From the NCBI RefSeq assembly GCF_000143415.4, contig NW_003314306.1:142557-206556 (forward strand): 64,000 nucleotides of DNA, written 5' to 3'. A program made the position numbers and the translations under genes. This document shows, one piece after another, positions 42,448-51,999 of this stretch. The notes under the pieces are model-generated. The model was not told the DNA's origin. It saw nothing but the letters and a program-made list of their open reading frames with translations, and did not search any database. The stretch comes from Selaginella moellendorffii. Its lineage: Eukaryota; Streptophyta; Lycopodiopsida; Selaginellales; Selaginellaceae. Positions within the stretch are counted from its first letter, which is position 1. Every line of letters starts with the position of its first letter.

Positions 42448-43055
42448 GCTCTTTAGTTCGTGTCGACTTGGATAGTGGCTTAGATCTTCGCTTGTGAAAC
42501 GCGGCCTTGGAAGAGCTGCGAAGGAAGGAGTGTGTGAAAATTGCGAGAAAAGCTAATGAATTGTTCTACTCACCTGGAATAGTTGAGCTGAGAAGATGCT
42601 TCTCCATATCCAGTAGATTGATCGAGCTTGAAGAATCATACTGCGAGGCCGGAGAGAAAATCCTTCGCAATTCATGGTCTCATTCTTTCTCCACAATGAA
42701 AGAACCATCACATAGTCTCATTCCTCTCCACAATGACATATGCATTTGAGGTAAGAGGTAGATTTGACGAGAACGTAGACCATTTCTCCTGGAAAAAGGA
42801 AATCTTTCGTTCCTAGACGAATCAAACAGCAAATCGTACCTCTTTCGAGCACTCCTAGACGAATTAGAGCTCTTTCGAGCGCGCAAAGTTTTGGCGGTGC
42901 CCAAAATGTAGGCTCTAGAACCCTAAATATTTAGGGTTCTTCGGCGCCGTTAAGATGCAAGTTCTCACATTCGTTGTCTCCTCTCGCGCGATTCGCATCT
43001 AAGAAAGAAAGACTGCAAGAGCTTACCGAAAGAGTTTTCTTCACAGATATGAGCT
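42448..43055. other. Intergenic region between the PPR gene and eS8 pseudogene
   Basis: A small ORF at 42507-42749 (+) has no recognisable features. A 24-bp palindrome built from two opposed telo-boxes lies at 42917-42940. It is probably a promoter relic. Confidence 0.4.
42917..42940. promoter_or_regulatory. Perfect palindrome of two opposed telo-boxes
   Basis: The 24 bases read identically on both strands. Each half carries AACCCTAAAT. Telo-boxes are characteristic of plant ribosomal-protein promoters, and this one sits about 115 bp upstream of the eS8 pseudogene. It could have served as a bidirectional element. Confidence 0.6.
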
Positions 43056-43728
43056 TGGGAGGCAGCCCGCGATGACGTTCGCGGTGGCAACTCCAATGAG
43101 TGGGAATACCCAGACGCTGGTGACGAGCGCCATCGTCCAGGTTGATGCTACGCCCTTTCGAGCTTGGTACAACCATCACTATGGCGTCGATCTCTCACGC
43201 AAGAAGAAAGCTGCGTTCTCCAAAAAGGAAGGGGAGGTATGGTTTGTGGTTTCTTTGCTCGACGTCTAGTTCCTTTTTCTGTCGGGCCTAGTTTGCTTTG
43301 GGCCGATCGCTTGTTCTTTTGGAAGTTCTCTTTTTTCCTGGCCTAAGTTCTTGCTTATTCTTGTCGTTGTCATTCCTTTTTTCTCTTTCGCGCCTGGTTG
43401 GATTTGGATGGATTCTCCAGTAGAGTTTGAAGTTCCATTTTCTTTTTTGGTATCTGAGCTTTTGGAGCTGTGCTCAGTGAAGCAACCGGCGAGGAAGAGA
43501 AGCCAAAGAGCAAGCACACGCTGCGAAAGCTTGCCGCATCCACACCTCGAGGAGCAAATGCCGAGTGGAAGGCTACTCGCGTGCATCGCTTCCCGGCCTG
43601 GACAGTGTGGGTAAGCAAGCTCACAACAAGAGAGTTTAGTCCATAAAAGTGACAATTTTCTGATTTCCTTGTGTTTTAACATGAGGAAGATCCAAAAGAA
43701 AAAAAGGAAAAGCGTGAAATCTAAATAA
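43056..43728 (+). pseudogene. RPS8: Ribosomal protein eS8 (RPS8) pseudogene
   Basis: Segments of eS8 occur in order: YELGRQPA at 43056, then [20 protein letters not shown] followed by [18 protein letters not shown] (43109-43210), then after an intron-like gap GEEEKPKSKHTLRKLAA near 43490. A shifted frame then gives HLEEQMPSGRLLACIASRPG followed by QCG, ending 43611. Finally MRKIQKKKRKSVKSK and a stop occur at 43680-43726. The middle of the N-terminal half after GRQPA is deleted, a frameshift lies between 43530 and 43550, and about 15 conserved residues after QCG are missing. Intron-like sequence is retained, so it is a decayed genomic copy rather than a retrocopy. Confidence 0.88.
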
Positions 43729-43832
43729 TCAGTGTCATCTTAAAGGTACTAACAATCTTTAGTATAATTCTGCTTTAAGATTCTCATAAACTCGCATTTG
43801 TATATGAATACTTACATTTTATGTAAATGCCA

Positions 43833-44363
43833 TCAAACGCATTGTCTAAACAGCTTCACATCAGTGATACCATCAATACCTGAAAGCTCGTCCCTCACAG
43901 CACGATATTCTATCCCAAACGCATTCAGCACAACATCCACATACCCATACCAGCGATCCCGAGAGTAAAGTTCCTCGAGGATGGAGTGGCACATATTTAC
44001 GACACTGTCAACCATGTCTTCAAACGAGTGCACTACCTGCGTCGACGGAATCGAGCATATTCCACCCCGATCTTCAGTCCATATCTGGTTCAGCACCCGG
44101 ATCTCGACGCTCACCATGACGTTTCCGGCGAGCGTAGCAACCCACGAAAACCTATTGCCGGCTCTCACCTCGCGGCGAGGACCCAGGCCCCGTACGTGTT
44201 GTATCACTTGGGCCACAAGGTCTCTCACCTCACGTACAGTGAGCCTGTTGTAGTTCAGCAAGAACCTGAAGAGCCCATGCTGGGGTGGAGGTGCGTCGCA
44301 AGTGTTAGCCATTGCCAAGAGGAAGATCATCCACAAGAGCAAACTCAAGAGGTTTGTCATCAC
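43833..44363 (-). CDS. Secreted 176-residue protein of unknown family (paralog 1)
   Basis: Single-exon ORF. The signal peptide is MMTNLLSLLLWMIFLLAMAN, with probable cleavage before CDAPPP. The mature part is about 150 residues: GLFRFLLNYNRLTVREVRDL, RGLGPRREVRAGNRFSWVAT, GNVMVSVEIRVLNQIW, GGICSIPSTQVVHSF, NMCHSILEELYSRDRWYGYV and DVVLNAFGIEY. It has three or four conserved Cys, no membrane segment after the signal and no family I recognise. It is clearly homologous along its length to the gene at 45285-45815, with the same length and strand. Conserved reading frames in both copies argue for a real, selected gene. Confidence 0.72.
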   Translation of the reverse strand: MMTNLLSLLLWMIFLLAMANTCDAPPPQHGLFRFLLNYNRLTVREVRDLVAQVIQHVRGLGPRREVRAGNRFSWVATLAGNVMVSVEIRVLNQIWTEDRGGICSIPSTQVVHSFEDMVDSVVNMCHSILEELYSRDRWYGYVDVVLNAFGIEYRAVRDELSGIDGITDVKLFRQCV

Positions 44364-44959
44364 AATCTTGAAATGTCCAAATATGAAATGCCAGAATATA
44401 TAAGAAATGGTCGTATCAATTATACATTTGAGGTTTTTGTTTTTTTTTCTCTTGTTTGTTGAAATTATTCAGATTCTCCTATGCTGTTTTGCTACCTGCC
44501 AGCTTCGATCTGTCCTAGGCAATTAAAATTATCCAGATGTTGGGCTGAGGTGAAACAATCTCGATCCACCTTATACATGTTTCCTGTATTTCAATGAAAT
44601 TATTCTACGTATCAATGATACATAGCAATAAGCTAATATCAATATTCCAGTCTAGAAACAGAATAAAAAGATGGCGATAAAAAGACAAATAAATTTAAAA
44701 CCATAGAAATAAACATTCAAAAAGAATACCATTCTCTACAGTATTCTCTATTTGGATTTCTGACGCCTCATGGAGCCGGCATTGTGATCCTCTAGAAACT
44801 TTTTATTTGCCAGGTGTCCATCTTTGTATATAGGGCCTCCATTTCATTTTCTCCAATCCCATGATCCTGGATAGAGAGTGCTATATGTTTGATTTCCAAA
44901 CAAGATGAGGTTATTTATGATCCAGGATCTTCTTATAAAGAGACATTCAACAAAAAAAT
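44364..44959. other. AT-rich spacer
   Basis: This is the upstream region of paralog 1. No coding feature or known element was seen before the tRNA at 44960. Confidence 0.4.
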
Positions 44960-45043
44960 GGGATGAGAGAGGCTCGAACTCTCGACCTCAGGATTGCTTA
45001 GCAGCTATGAGACCTACGCGCTGACCAACTGCGCCACCATCCC
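44960..45043 (-). tRNA. tRNA-Met (elongator, CAT) with an intron
   Basis: The minus strand starts GGGATGGTGGCGCAGTTGG and ends GTTCGAGCCTCTCTCATCCC, giving a 7-bp acceptor stem. The anticodon loop is TCTCATA, followed by an ~11-nt insertion before the 3' half of the anticodon stem, as in plant elongator tRNA-Met genes. The T-arm GAGAGTTCGAGCCTCTC is intact. Confidence 0.92.
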
Positions 45044-45284
45044 TTACATTATTTTAATCTATAAGATCATAATTCTTTCCAGTGTAGTTTTTCCACAAAG
45101 TCTCAAGAACTCTTTAGCAATTGCTGGAAAAGCAAGAATTGGCTACGTTCGCTTTGAATTTAGAAATTTTCTTTCACTGCCCATAATGTACTTAACATAA
45201 TTGTTTAAAAGCGTTTAAATTTAAAGTAATTGTTAGCACCCAAAAACATGATATATATATATATATAGACACACACACACACAT
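45044..45284. other. Spacer with TA/CA microsatellite
   Basis: A (TA)n tract followed by (CA)n lies at about 45251-45283, just past the stop codon of paralog 2. No gene. Confidence 0.5.
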
Positions 45285-45815
45285 CTAGCCCATCGTATTG
45301 CAGTATCTAAAAAGCTTCACATCTCCATTAATATTTAAAAGCTCATCTCTTTGAACTTGATATTCTATCCCAAATGCATTCAGCACAACATCCACATACC
45401 CGTACCAGCGATCCTGATTGTAGAGCTCCTCCAGGATGGAGTGGCACATATTTATGACATTATCAACCATGTCTCCAAACTGGTACACCACCCGTGTTGA
45501 GGGAATGGAACATATCCCACCCTGATCTTCTCGCCATATCTCGTTCATCACCCGGAGCTGCACGCTCACCACCACGTTTCCAGCCAGCGTAGTAACCCAC
45601 GAAAATGTGTCGCCCACTCTCACCTCGTGGCGAGGCCCCAGGCCTCGCACATATTGTATCACTTGCCCCACAAGTTCTCTTACCTGAGCTACAGTGAGCC
45701 TGTTGTTGTTAAGCAGGAACCTGAAGAGCCCCTGCTCGGGTGGAGGTGCGTTGCAAGTGTGAGCCATTGCCAAAAGGAAGATCATCCACAGGAGAAAACG
45801 AAGGAGCTGTGTCAT
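45285..45815 (-). CDS. Secreted 176-residue protein of unknown family (paralog 2)
   Basis: The start MTQLLRFLLWMIFLLAMAHT is chosen because it aligns with paralog 1 and gives an identical length. The ORF extends upstream to 45881, but the extra residues would bury the signal peptide. The mature sequence parallels paralog 1: CNAPPPEQGLFRFLLNNNRL, RGLGPRHEVRVGDTFSWVTT, GGICSIPSTRVVYQF, NMCHSILEELYNQDRWYGYV. Differences are mostly conservative. The two genes are about 0.9 kb apart with the tRNA-Met between them, indicating tandem duplication. Function unknown; an apoplastic role is inferred only from the signal peptide. Confidence 0.72.
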   Translation of the reverse strand: MTQLLRFLLWMIFLLAMAHTCNAPPPEQGLFRFLLNNNRLTVAQVRELVGQVIQYVRGLGPRHEVRVGDTFSWVTTLAGNVVVSVQLRVMNEIWREDQGGICSIPSTRVVYQFGDMVDNVINMCHSILEELYNQDRWYGYVDVVLNAFGIEYQVQRDELLNINGDVKLFRYCNTMG

Positions 45816-46021
45816 GACAGTGCAAATATCAAAGACGCGATATAGTATGAGAATGAGGGAAATGTCTGTCTCAATTCTCAATTTATAATTTGAGGTTTTT
45901 GTTTTTCTCTCTCTTTGTTTTGCTGAAATAATTTAGATTCTTTTCTGTTTGTAGTTTCTTTAAATATATATTTATATGAAATTATCCAGATAACAAAAAA
46001 TATTAACAACTCTTTTGTTAA

Positions 46022-46101
46022 GTTGAGATGGCCGAGTTGGTCTAAGGCGCCAGATTAAGGTTCTGGTCCGCAAGGGCGTGGGTTCGAATCCCACTCTCAA
46101 C
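46022..46101 (+). tRNA. tRNA-Leu (AAG)
   Basis: The sequence starts GTTGAGATGGCCGAGTTGG and ends GGGTTCGAATCCCACTCTCAAC. The acceptor stem is GTTGAGA/TCTCAAC, the anticodon loop is TTAAGGT and a long variable arm is present, as expected for type II tRNA-Leu. No intron. Confidence 0.92.
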
Positions 46102-46107
46102 ACATTT

Positions 46108-46292
46108 CTTGCTCCAGTTTATCACCTATCTTTATATCTTGCTCCAACGCTACTCTTTATCTTCAAATCTTGATCACAAATCTTTATATCTTGCTCCAGT
46201 CTATCACTAATCTTCATATCTTGATCACTAATCTTTATCCTCAAATCTAGATCACAAATCTTTATATCTTGCTCCAGTTTATCACTAAACAG
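46108..46292. repeat. Minisatellite of CTTTATATCTTGCTCCAG-type units
   Basis: Irregular tandem units of TCTT(T/C)ATATCTTG(C/A)TC(C/A) plus TATCACTAATC or CTCAAATCTAGATCAC fill this stretch. It lies between tRNA-Leu and the stop codon of the peptidase gene, so it probably forms the 3' UTR of that gene. The Lys/Asp/Ile-rich ORF inside is a repeat artefact. Confidence 0.75.
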
Positions 46293-46314
46293 TTTCCGAA
46301 AGAATATTGGGTAC

Positions 46315-49300
46315 CTATACTCCAAGGTCGGACAGGAGTTGCTTCACGCAAGGCCTTACTCCTCCACTTGGTGCCGTGATCAGCGAGTCCTGACCCAGGC
46401 AATCGCGAAGGATATCTGCTGGTTCTTTGGCACCACCGTGCTGAAGAATTCCCCGCCTTAGAGTTTGCCCTGTCTCCAGGCTTAGAGGGTTCGCAGCGCA
46501 AACTTTTTGCCAGATGCTAGCTGCGATGCACCGTGCATACAAGTAGCTGTAGTATCCTGGAACACAAGCACCCCTGTCAGGAGCAAATCTGGGAAGCAAA
46601 GCACGGCTTACCAGCGCCATAAGTTATCATGTGTCCAAATTTCGATTGCCAGTGCGTGCCTTCGATGTGCTTCCAGTTTTTGCTGAGCTCTTGCATCTCC
46701 ACGAGCACTCCAGTAGTGCCGCCAGCAGGTAAAGGTTGCGGTCCGAAAAACTTTTGATCCACCATGGCATACAAGACCTGGAGAGATTTTAAATTAGTGG
46801 AGTCGTGTCGCGTCTACTGCAACCCATACCTGTCTCAGTAACTCCGTGACACCAAGCATCTTTTTCGCTTGGTTCATTGATACCACCATCTTCTCTGGAA
46901 TCGTTTCGCCAGCTGAGTTTTGTGCGAAGGTTTTCAACACTTGATAGTCCCAAGCAAAGCATCTGGAAAATGAAAATTAGTAACTAGAACATGAAGTTTT
47001 AAACCTTTAAACTTACTCGAATACGTTTGAAGGTGTTTCCGCAAAGTCAATAACTGTTCTCGTCCCAGAAAAATGTTGATACTCCTGCGATAAGTGAAGG
47101 TTGAAAAAAAAAAAAAAAAGGCAGCAATATTTTCGTACCGTTCGTGATAAAAGCGAATGAAGAGCATGGCCGAACTCGTGGAAAAGGTTTTCCACCTCCC
47201 AATGATGTAGTAACGCAGACATTGACGACAGAGGCTTAGAAAAATTACAGACCAATGCGACCACCTGAAGACAGAGAAACTCAGCAGTGAAGAAGTATTA
47301 GGAAGAAAAGTGATCGTACTGGCAATTGGTATTCAGTCTCGGATGTTCTACGCCCGCCTTTGAGAGTAAAGTGAGCGCAATTTGGGTATTTTTCTTTCCG
47401 CGAATACAAGTCCAGAAACATATGGCCTAAACAACCCTGAAGAAAATTGTTTTGATCAAGGTGCCATGTAGCAAACAGAAGTCTTTTACCTCGGTGCTAT
47501 GCCGAAGTTCCCACTTTTGAACGTCAGAATGCCATACTTCTCCAGGTGCTACGGAAACTTGTTCAAAAGACGCATCGAACAGGGATTTTACAATCACTTT
47601 AAGACCATTCATGCATCGCTCAAGTGGAAAATACGAGGAGATTACCTGGAACAAAATAGCTCAGAAGCATTCTTAAGCATGAGCTTTAATTTTACCTTGG
47701 AGTCTAAATTTTGAGCACGAGCTTTGTACATACCAGTGTAATATGCTTCATCCCACGGCTCGATTGAGCTGCTACGTGCAAAACTCTCGAGCATTTTCAA
47801 CTCCTGCACAGCCTCCAAGATTTAGCCAAAGTGCTGAAGCCTTTGCCAAGAACGGAACCTCGTTTGCTTTAGATTGCGTTTGCGATAAAAGATCGTGCAG
47901 GAAAGATTGGACAACTTCGGAAGATCCTGCCATAGTTGGAGCAGTTGCAAATTCAGCATATGAATTGAATCCTATAAGCTGGAAAAAGAGACATCAGCTG
48001 GAGTAAGAAGCTGATGAGCATACCTGGGCAAGTTCATGCCTGGATTCAATTAGCTTATCCAGGACCAAAAGGTTGTTCTTCGCAGTACTGTGACTGCAAA
48101 TATAGACTTCTTTCCTGATCTGTATGTAGCATGCCTTGATCAGTGATGCACTATTTACAAAGAGAGCTCACCTCAGCATCTGGTACCCACTTGAGCACAC
48201 TCGAAACAACTCCAGCATCGGTGCTTATACGTAGCCCAGTGTCTTCGCTCTTACTTTTCCAGCTTTTCGAATGGCTGCGTATCGGTTGCATTAAGTGGTG
48301 CAAACTTTCCGGTACTTTTGATGCTGGGAAAACATCGACATGGCCCTGAGATAGCTGCATATTTTCTGTAAACCTGTTCGTTACACGTCAAGTGCCAGTT
48401 TACAAGAAAATGCAAGCTTACTCTCTTCCTAGTCGCGTAATCTCAAGGTTCAACTCATTCACACGCTCCATCTTTTCTGAAATTTATGAGCCTGATGTCT
48501 GTTTAAAGCAAATTCTTGAGCTTACCAGGAGGTAGATGGATTCCACCCCTTTCAAAATCAATTCTTAAGGTTTTTGCAGCTCTCTTGGCTTCTTCCGTAG
48601 TCAAAGCATCCGAGCTCTCAACATGGACGACGGCGTCATAGAGAGATTTGTGAGTGTTAAGGTACTGCAAAACATCTATGAGTAACTCTGGTCCGTCTTT
48701 GAGAAGCAACTTACATGCAAATATTTGTACAATTTCAACGATGCGGCATTCGCTTCGTCCACATACTCCCTGCTCGTGGAAACGAGGAAGATGAGCACGA
48801 GATTGAAAACATTTCAAGGGCGCAGCACCTTACTTGTCAGGATGAGTATTTCTACAGAGCTCCGCAGCATCAACAACCATGCACACCTGATCCAAAACAA
48901 AAGCAGAAGGAACTAAACTAGAAAGCAATGCCAGGAGCTTACAGTGTTGGAGATGTCATCCATACACTTGATGGTCTCCATGGACGGCGGAAGCTCTTTG
49001 ACACGCGCAATGAGATCCTCAGACCTGTTACAAAAGAAAAAAAAACCTCCATTTTAGCAAAAACCGCAGAAACAATCGCTGAAAACTCACTTCGCAATCG
49101 CTGTTTCAGCAAATGCACGAAATCCCTTGGCAGTTTTCAAAGCTTCATATCCATACAATCCCACCGGATTCTTTCTCAGGAGCTCGTGTGCATCCCTTCC
49201 ATCGTCGGGCGATACCACGCATTCCAACTCAGCCACAGACGAGGAGCAAGGATCCTGCCGCTGCTTCGATCCATGGCCGGCAATGTAGCGCCTGGATTGC

Positions 49301-49350
49301 GACCACAAGCGCGAGGAATTCCGCCTCGCAGCTCCCCAGCGCAGCATCAC
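46315..49350 (-). CDS. Mitochondrial intermediate peptidase-like M3 metalloprotease
   Basis: Multi-exon minus-strand gene of the M3A family. Mitochondrial intermediate peptidase removes octapeptides from imported precursors in the matrix (family knowledge). The N-terminus MLRWGAARRNSSRLWSQSRR is Arg/Ser-rich like a mitochondrial presequence. Family landmarks: NPVGLYGYEALKTAKGFRAF, MDDISNT, VCMVVDAAELCRNTHPDK, LHYLNTHKSLYDAV, TLRIDFERGGIHLPP. The zinc motif HEFGH is at 47166-47180 (VENLFHEFGHALHSLLSRT), with the third-ligand region VIDFAETPSNVFE in the next exon. The C-terminus YSYLYARCIAASIWQKVC, then LRRGILQHGGAKEPADILRD, matches the family. No broken frame was found in the segments checked; exact borders of middle exons were not all resolved. 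Confidence 0.88.
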
Positions 49351-49362
49351 CGCCCGCTTCCA

Positions 49363-49379
49363 ACCCTAAAACCCTAAAT
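49363..49379 (-). promoter_or_regulatory. Telo-box pair upstream of the peptidase gene
   Basis: Two AACCCTAAA units lie 15-30 bases upstream of the minus-strand start codon, the same placement as at 9658-9676. Confidence 0.45.
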
Positions 49380-49422
49380 ATAATTTAAATATAATCAAGA
49401 TTAAATCCAACTCCATAGCTAT

Positions 49423-51789
49423 TCACATAGCTAAGCTTGCATAGATATCACTCATGAGTATGTAATCAGCTGAGTCTTTGCCACCAGCAGCCACTAGTGC
49501 ATCAAATGCAATCCTTGCAATTCTGAGGTTTCTCCATTTCTTGCAAGAACCCAGCAAAGTCCTCCAGATGACAGCATCAGCTCCAGTTCCTGGAATGCTC
49601 TGGACAAGAGCCAGTGCTTCCTCTAGCATGTTGGATCTGCCCAGCAAATCAACCATGCAATTGTAGTGACTCCCATCCAAGCTCTCAATCCCACACTCTT
49701 GGGCCATGAATTCAAAGTACAGCTTCCCTTCCCTCACCAGGCCCATATGACTACAAGCCATCAAAATGCAGGTGAGTGTGATGCCATTCATCTGAACACC
49801 ACCATCTCTAATCTGCTCTGCAAGAGCAAACACCTGTGAGTAATTTCCATTTGAGCTGTACCCTGCTATCAAGGTGTTCCATGATATTATGTCTGGGGAG
49901 CTCATGCTGTTGAAGATCTCCTCAGCCCTTCTCGTGCTACCACATTTCATGTAGAAATCCACAAGTGCAGTTGCAACCACTTGATCTTGCTCTAATCCAG
50001 CTCTGCAAATTCTGATGTGGATTTGTTGCCCAGCTGATAGTGTGGCTAAGGATTCACAGGCCTTGAGTGCAGTAACATAGGTGAATGTGTCTGGTTCACA
50101 GTCCATTCTAGCAAATACTTCCAAAGCTAGCAAGCTTTCCCCATTCTCTGTGTAACCAAGTATCAAGGAAGTCCATGTTACAACATCTGGATGGGGTATC
50201 TTATCAAATATTTCTCTGGCATTTGCCATGCACCCACATTTGCTATACATGTCTAGCAAGGTGGTGGAGATGGATTTATCAGATTCCAAACCACTTGCTT
50301 GGACTTTTTTGTGGATCAAAATACCCTTTTCAAGGCAAAACTGCTTCTGTGATTTGTTCTCACTTGCCAGATTCCCGCATGCTTTGAGTGCACTGATATA
50401 TGTCACAGAGCTTGGTTCACAACCAAGATCAAAGAAAAGCTCAATGGCTCTAGCGCTTTCAGCATTCTCGGCATATCCCAGGATCAGAGAATTGCATGCA
50501 ACCACGTCTCGATCGATAGTTCTATCAAAAACGTTTTTCGCGATTTCTAAGCTGCCACACTTGCAATACATGTCTATCAACATGTTTGCCACAATCACAT
50601 TGGATTCTAAGCCCCGGGCTCTGATTGTTTTATGAATTGCAAGTCCCTTTTCAAGGTAAAACTTCTTTGATTTTGAATCTTTGGCCAAAAGCCCGCATGC
50701 CTTAAGCACAGCCACAAAGGTGACATAGCTGGGCTCACAATCCATGTAGTTAACGTATATATTTAATGCTACAAAACTCTCCCCATTCTCAACATATCCC
50801 CAGATGAGAGAGTTCCAAGTCACAACATTTCTATGCTTCATTGTATCAAAAACTTTCCTAGCAAGAAACATGGCTCCACACTTGCTATACATGTCTATCA
50901 AAGCGCTAGCCACAACTATATCACCCCCAAATCCAAGTTTGCTTGCTTGTTTGTGGATCAACATCCCCCTCCCGAGACAAACTTCCTTTTGGTACTCACT
51001 CTCACAAGCCAAACTCTTGCATGCCGTGAGCGCTCCAACAAAGCTCACAGAGCTGGGATCACAGTCCATGCTCGCAAAGAGTTCCAAAGCACGCAAGCTT
51101 TGCCCGTTTGCGGCATATCCAAGAATGAGCGAGTTCCAGGAAATATGATCTCGTCGGCTAATCTTATCAAAAACATCTTGAGCAATTTTCATGTTTCCAC
51201 ACTTGCCATACATGTCCACCAAAGTATTTGCCACAACTACATTAGATTCCAGCCTTTTAGCTTTTACTTTCTTATGGATCTCGATTCCCCTCTCTAGGAA
51301 AAAGGTCTTGTCTTTGGATTCTTGAGCCAAGCAACCCAAGGCCTTGAGCACAGCCACGAAAGTGAAAGAATCTGGCTCGCAATCCATCTCATTGAAGAGA
51401 TTCAAAGCTCTCGAGCTCTCTCCATTCTCGACGTATCCCAGGATGAGCGACGTCCATGCAACAACATCCCGGTGGATCATCCCATCAAAAACTTCTTGCG
51501 CCAGGATCATACTCGAGAAAATGCCGTACATTTTGATGAGCGCCGCGGCTATGTACTTGTTGGTGTGAAATCCCGCAGCAAATGCCTCTTGGTGGAGAAA
51601 CTTCCCATTTGCCAAGTCCCGGCATTTTCTGAGAGACACGACAATCTCCAAAGCAGTCTTTAGCTTGATGTGTGTTCTAGCTCGCTTTGGATTTGCAGCT
51701 TCCGAGTTTGTGGTACTCCGCGAAAATTCTGGATTTGCAACTTTTAAGTTTGTGATGCTCCGTGAAAATTTTGGATTTGCAACTTCCAA
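49423..51789 (-). CDS. Long PLS-type pentatricopeptide repeat protein
   Basis: Intronless ORF of 788 residues with about 20 PPR motifs in PLS triplets, for example ALIKMYGIFSSMILAQEVFD, NTLVDMYGKCGNMKIAQDVF, ISWNSLILGYAANGQSLRAL and CMVDLLGRSNMLEEALALVQ. It probably acts in organellar RNA processing or editing (family knowledge). It ends at DYILMSDIYASLAM, at the start of the E region, without E+ or DYW. Before the repeats the N-terminus has a three-fold ~14-residue tandem repeat (RSITNLEVANPKFS-type). The repeat continues upstream of the first Met, so an upstream start or exon is possible. Both PPR genes in this window stop at the same point of the E domain. Confidence 0.87.
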   Translation of the reverse strand: MEVANPKFSRSITNLKVANPEFSRSTTNSEAANPKRARTHIKLKTALEIVVSLRKCRDLANGKFLHQEAFAAGFHTNKYIAAALIKMYGIFSSMILAQEVFDGMIHRDVVAWTSLILGYVENGESSRALNLFNEMDCEPDSFTFVAVLKALGCLAQESKDKTFFLERGIEIHKKVKAKRLESNVVVANTLVDMYGKCGNMKIAQDVFDKISRRDHISWNSLILGYAANGQSLRALELFASMDCDPSSVSFVGALTACKSLACESEYQKEVCLGRGMLIHKQASKLGFGGDIVVASALIDMYSKCGAMFLARKVFDTMKHRNVVTWNSLIWGYVENGESFVALNIYVNYMDCEPSYVTFVAVLKACGLLAKDSKSKKFYLEKGLAIHKTIRARGLESNVIVANMLIDMYCKCGSLEIAKNVFDRTIDRDVVACNSLILGYAENAESARAIELFFDLGCEPSSVTYISALKACGNLASENKSQKQFCLEKGILIHKKVQASGLESDKSISTTLLDMYSKCGCMANAREIFDKIPHPDVVTWTSLILGYTENGESLLALEVFARMDCEPDTFTYVTALKACESLATLSAGQQIHIRICRAGLEQDQVVATALVDFYMKCGSTRRAEEIFNSMSSPDIISWNTLIAGYSSNGNYSQVFALAEQIRDGGVQMNGITLTCILMACSHMGLVREGKLYFEFMAQECGIESLDGSHYNCMVDLLGRSNMLEEALALVQSIPGTGADAVIWRTLLGSCKKWRNLRIARIAFDALVAAGGKDSADYILMSDIYASLAM

Positions 51790-51815
51790 GTTAGTGATGC
51801 TCCTTGGAGTAGCCT
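51659..51815 (-). repeat. 42-nt in-frame tandem repeat at the PPR N-terminus
   Basis: Three or slightly more 42-nt units encode RS(I/T)TN(L/S)(E/K)(V/A)ANP(K/E). The first unit lies upstream of the annotated Met at 51789. Length is a multiple of three, so copy-number change would not break the frame. Confidence 0.75.
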
Positions 51816-51999
51816 AGAAAAATCACGTTAGAATATAATCTCTTCCTCCAAATTGTCTTACTCTAGATTCGAGGAGCATACTTTTAACTTTGCATTTACT
51901 CCTTAGGGCTTTTCTAGGGTTTATGGAATAGTTTTAACTTTGAATGTACCCGCGAACTCCTTAGGGCTTCCCTAGGAGACGATCCACAACGGGCTAAGC

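Noticed and set aside
42507-42749. 80-codon ORF upstream of the PPR gene
   Set aside because: No signal peptide, domain or conservation evidence.
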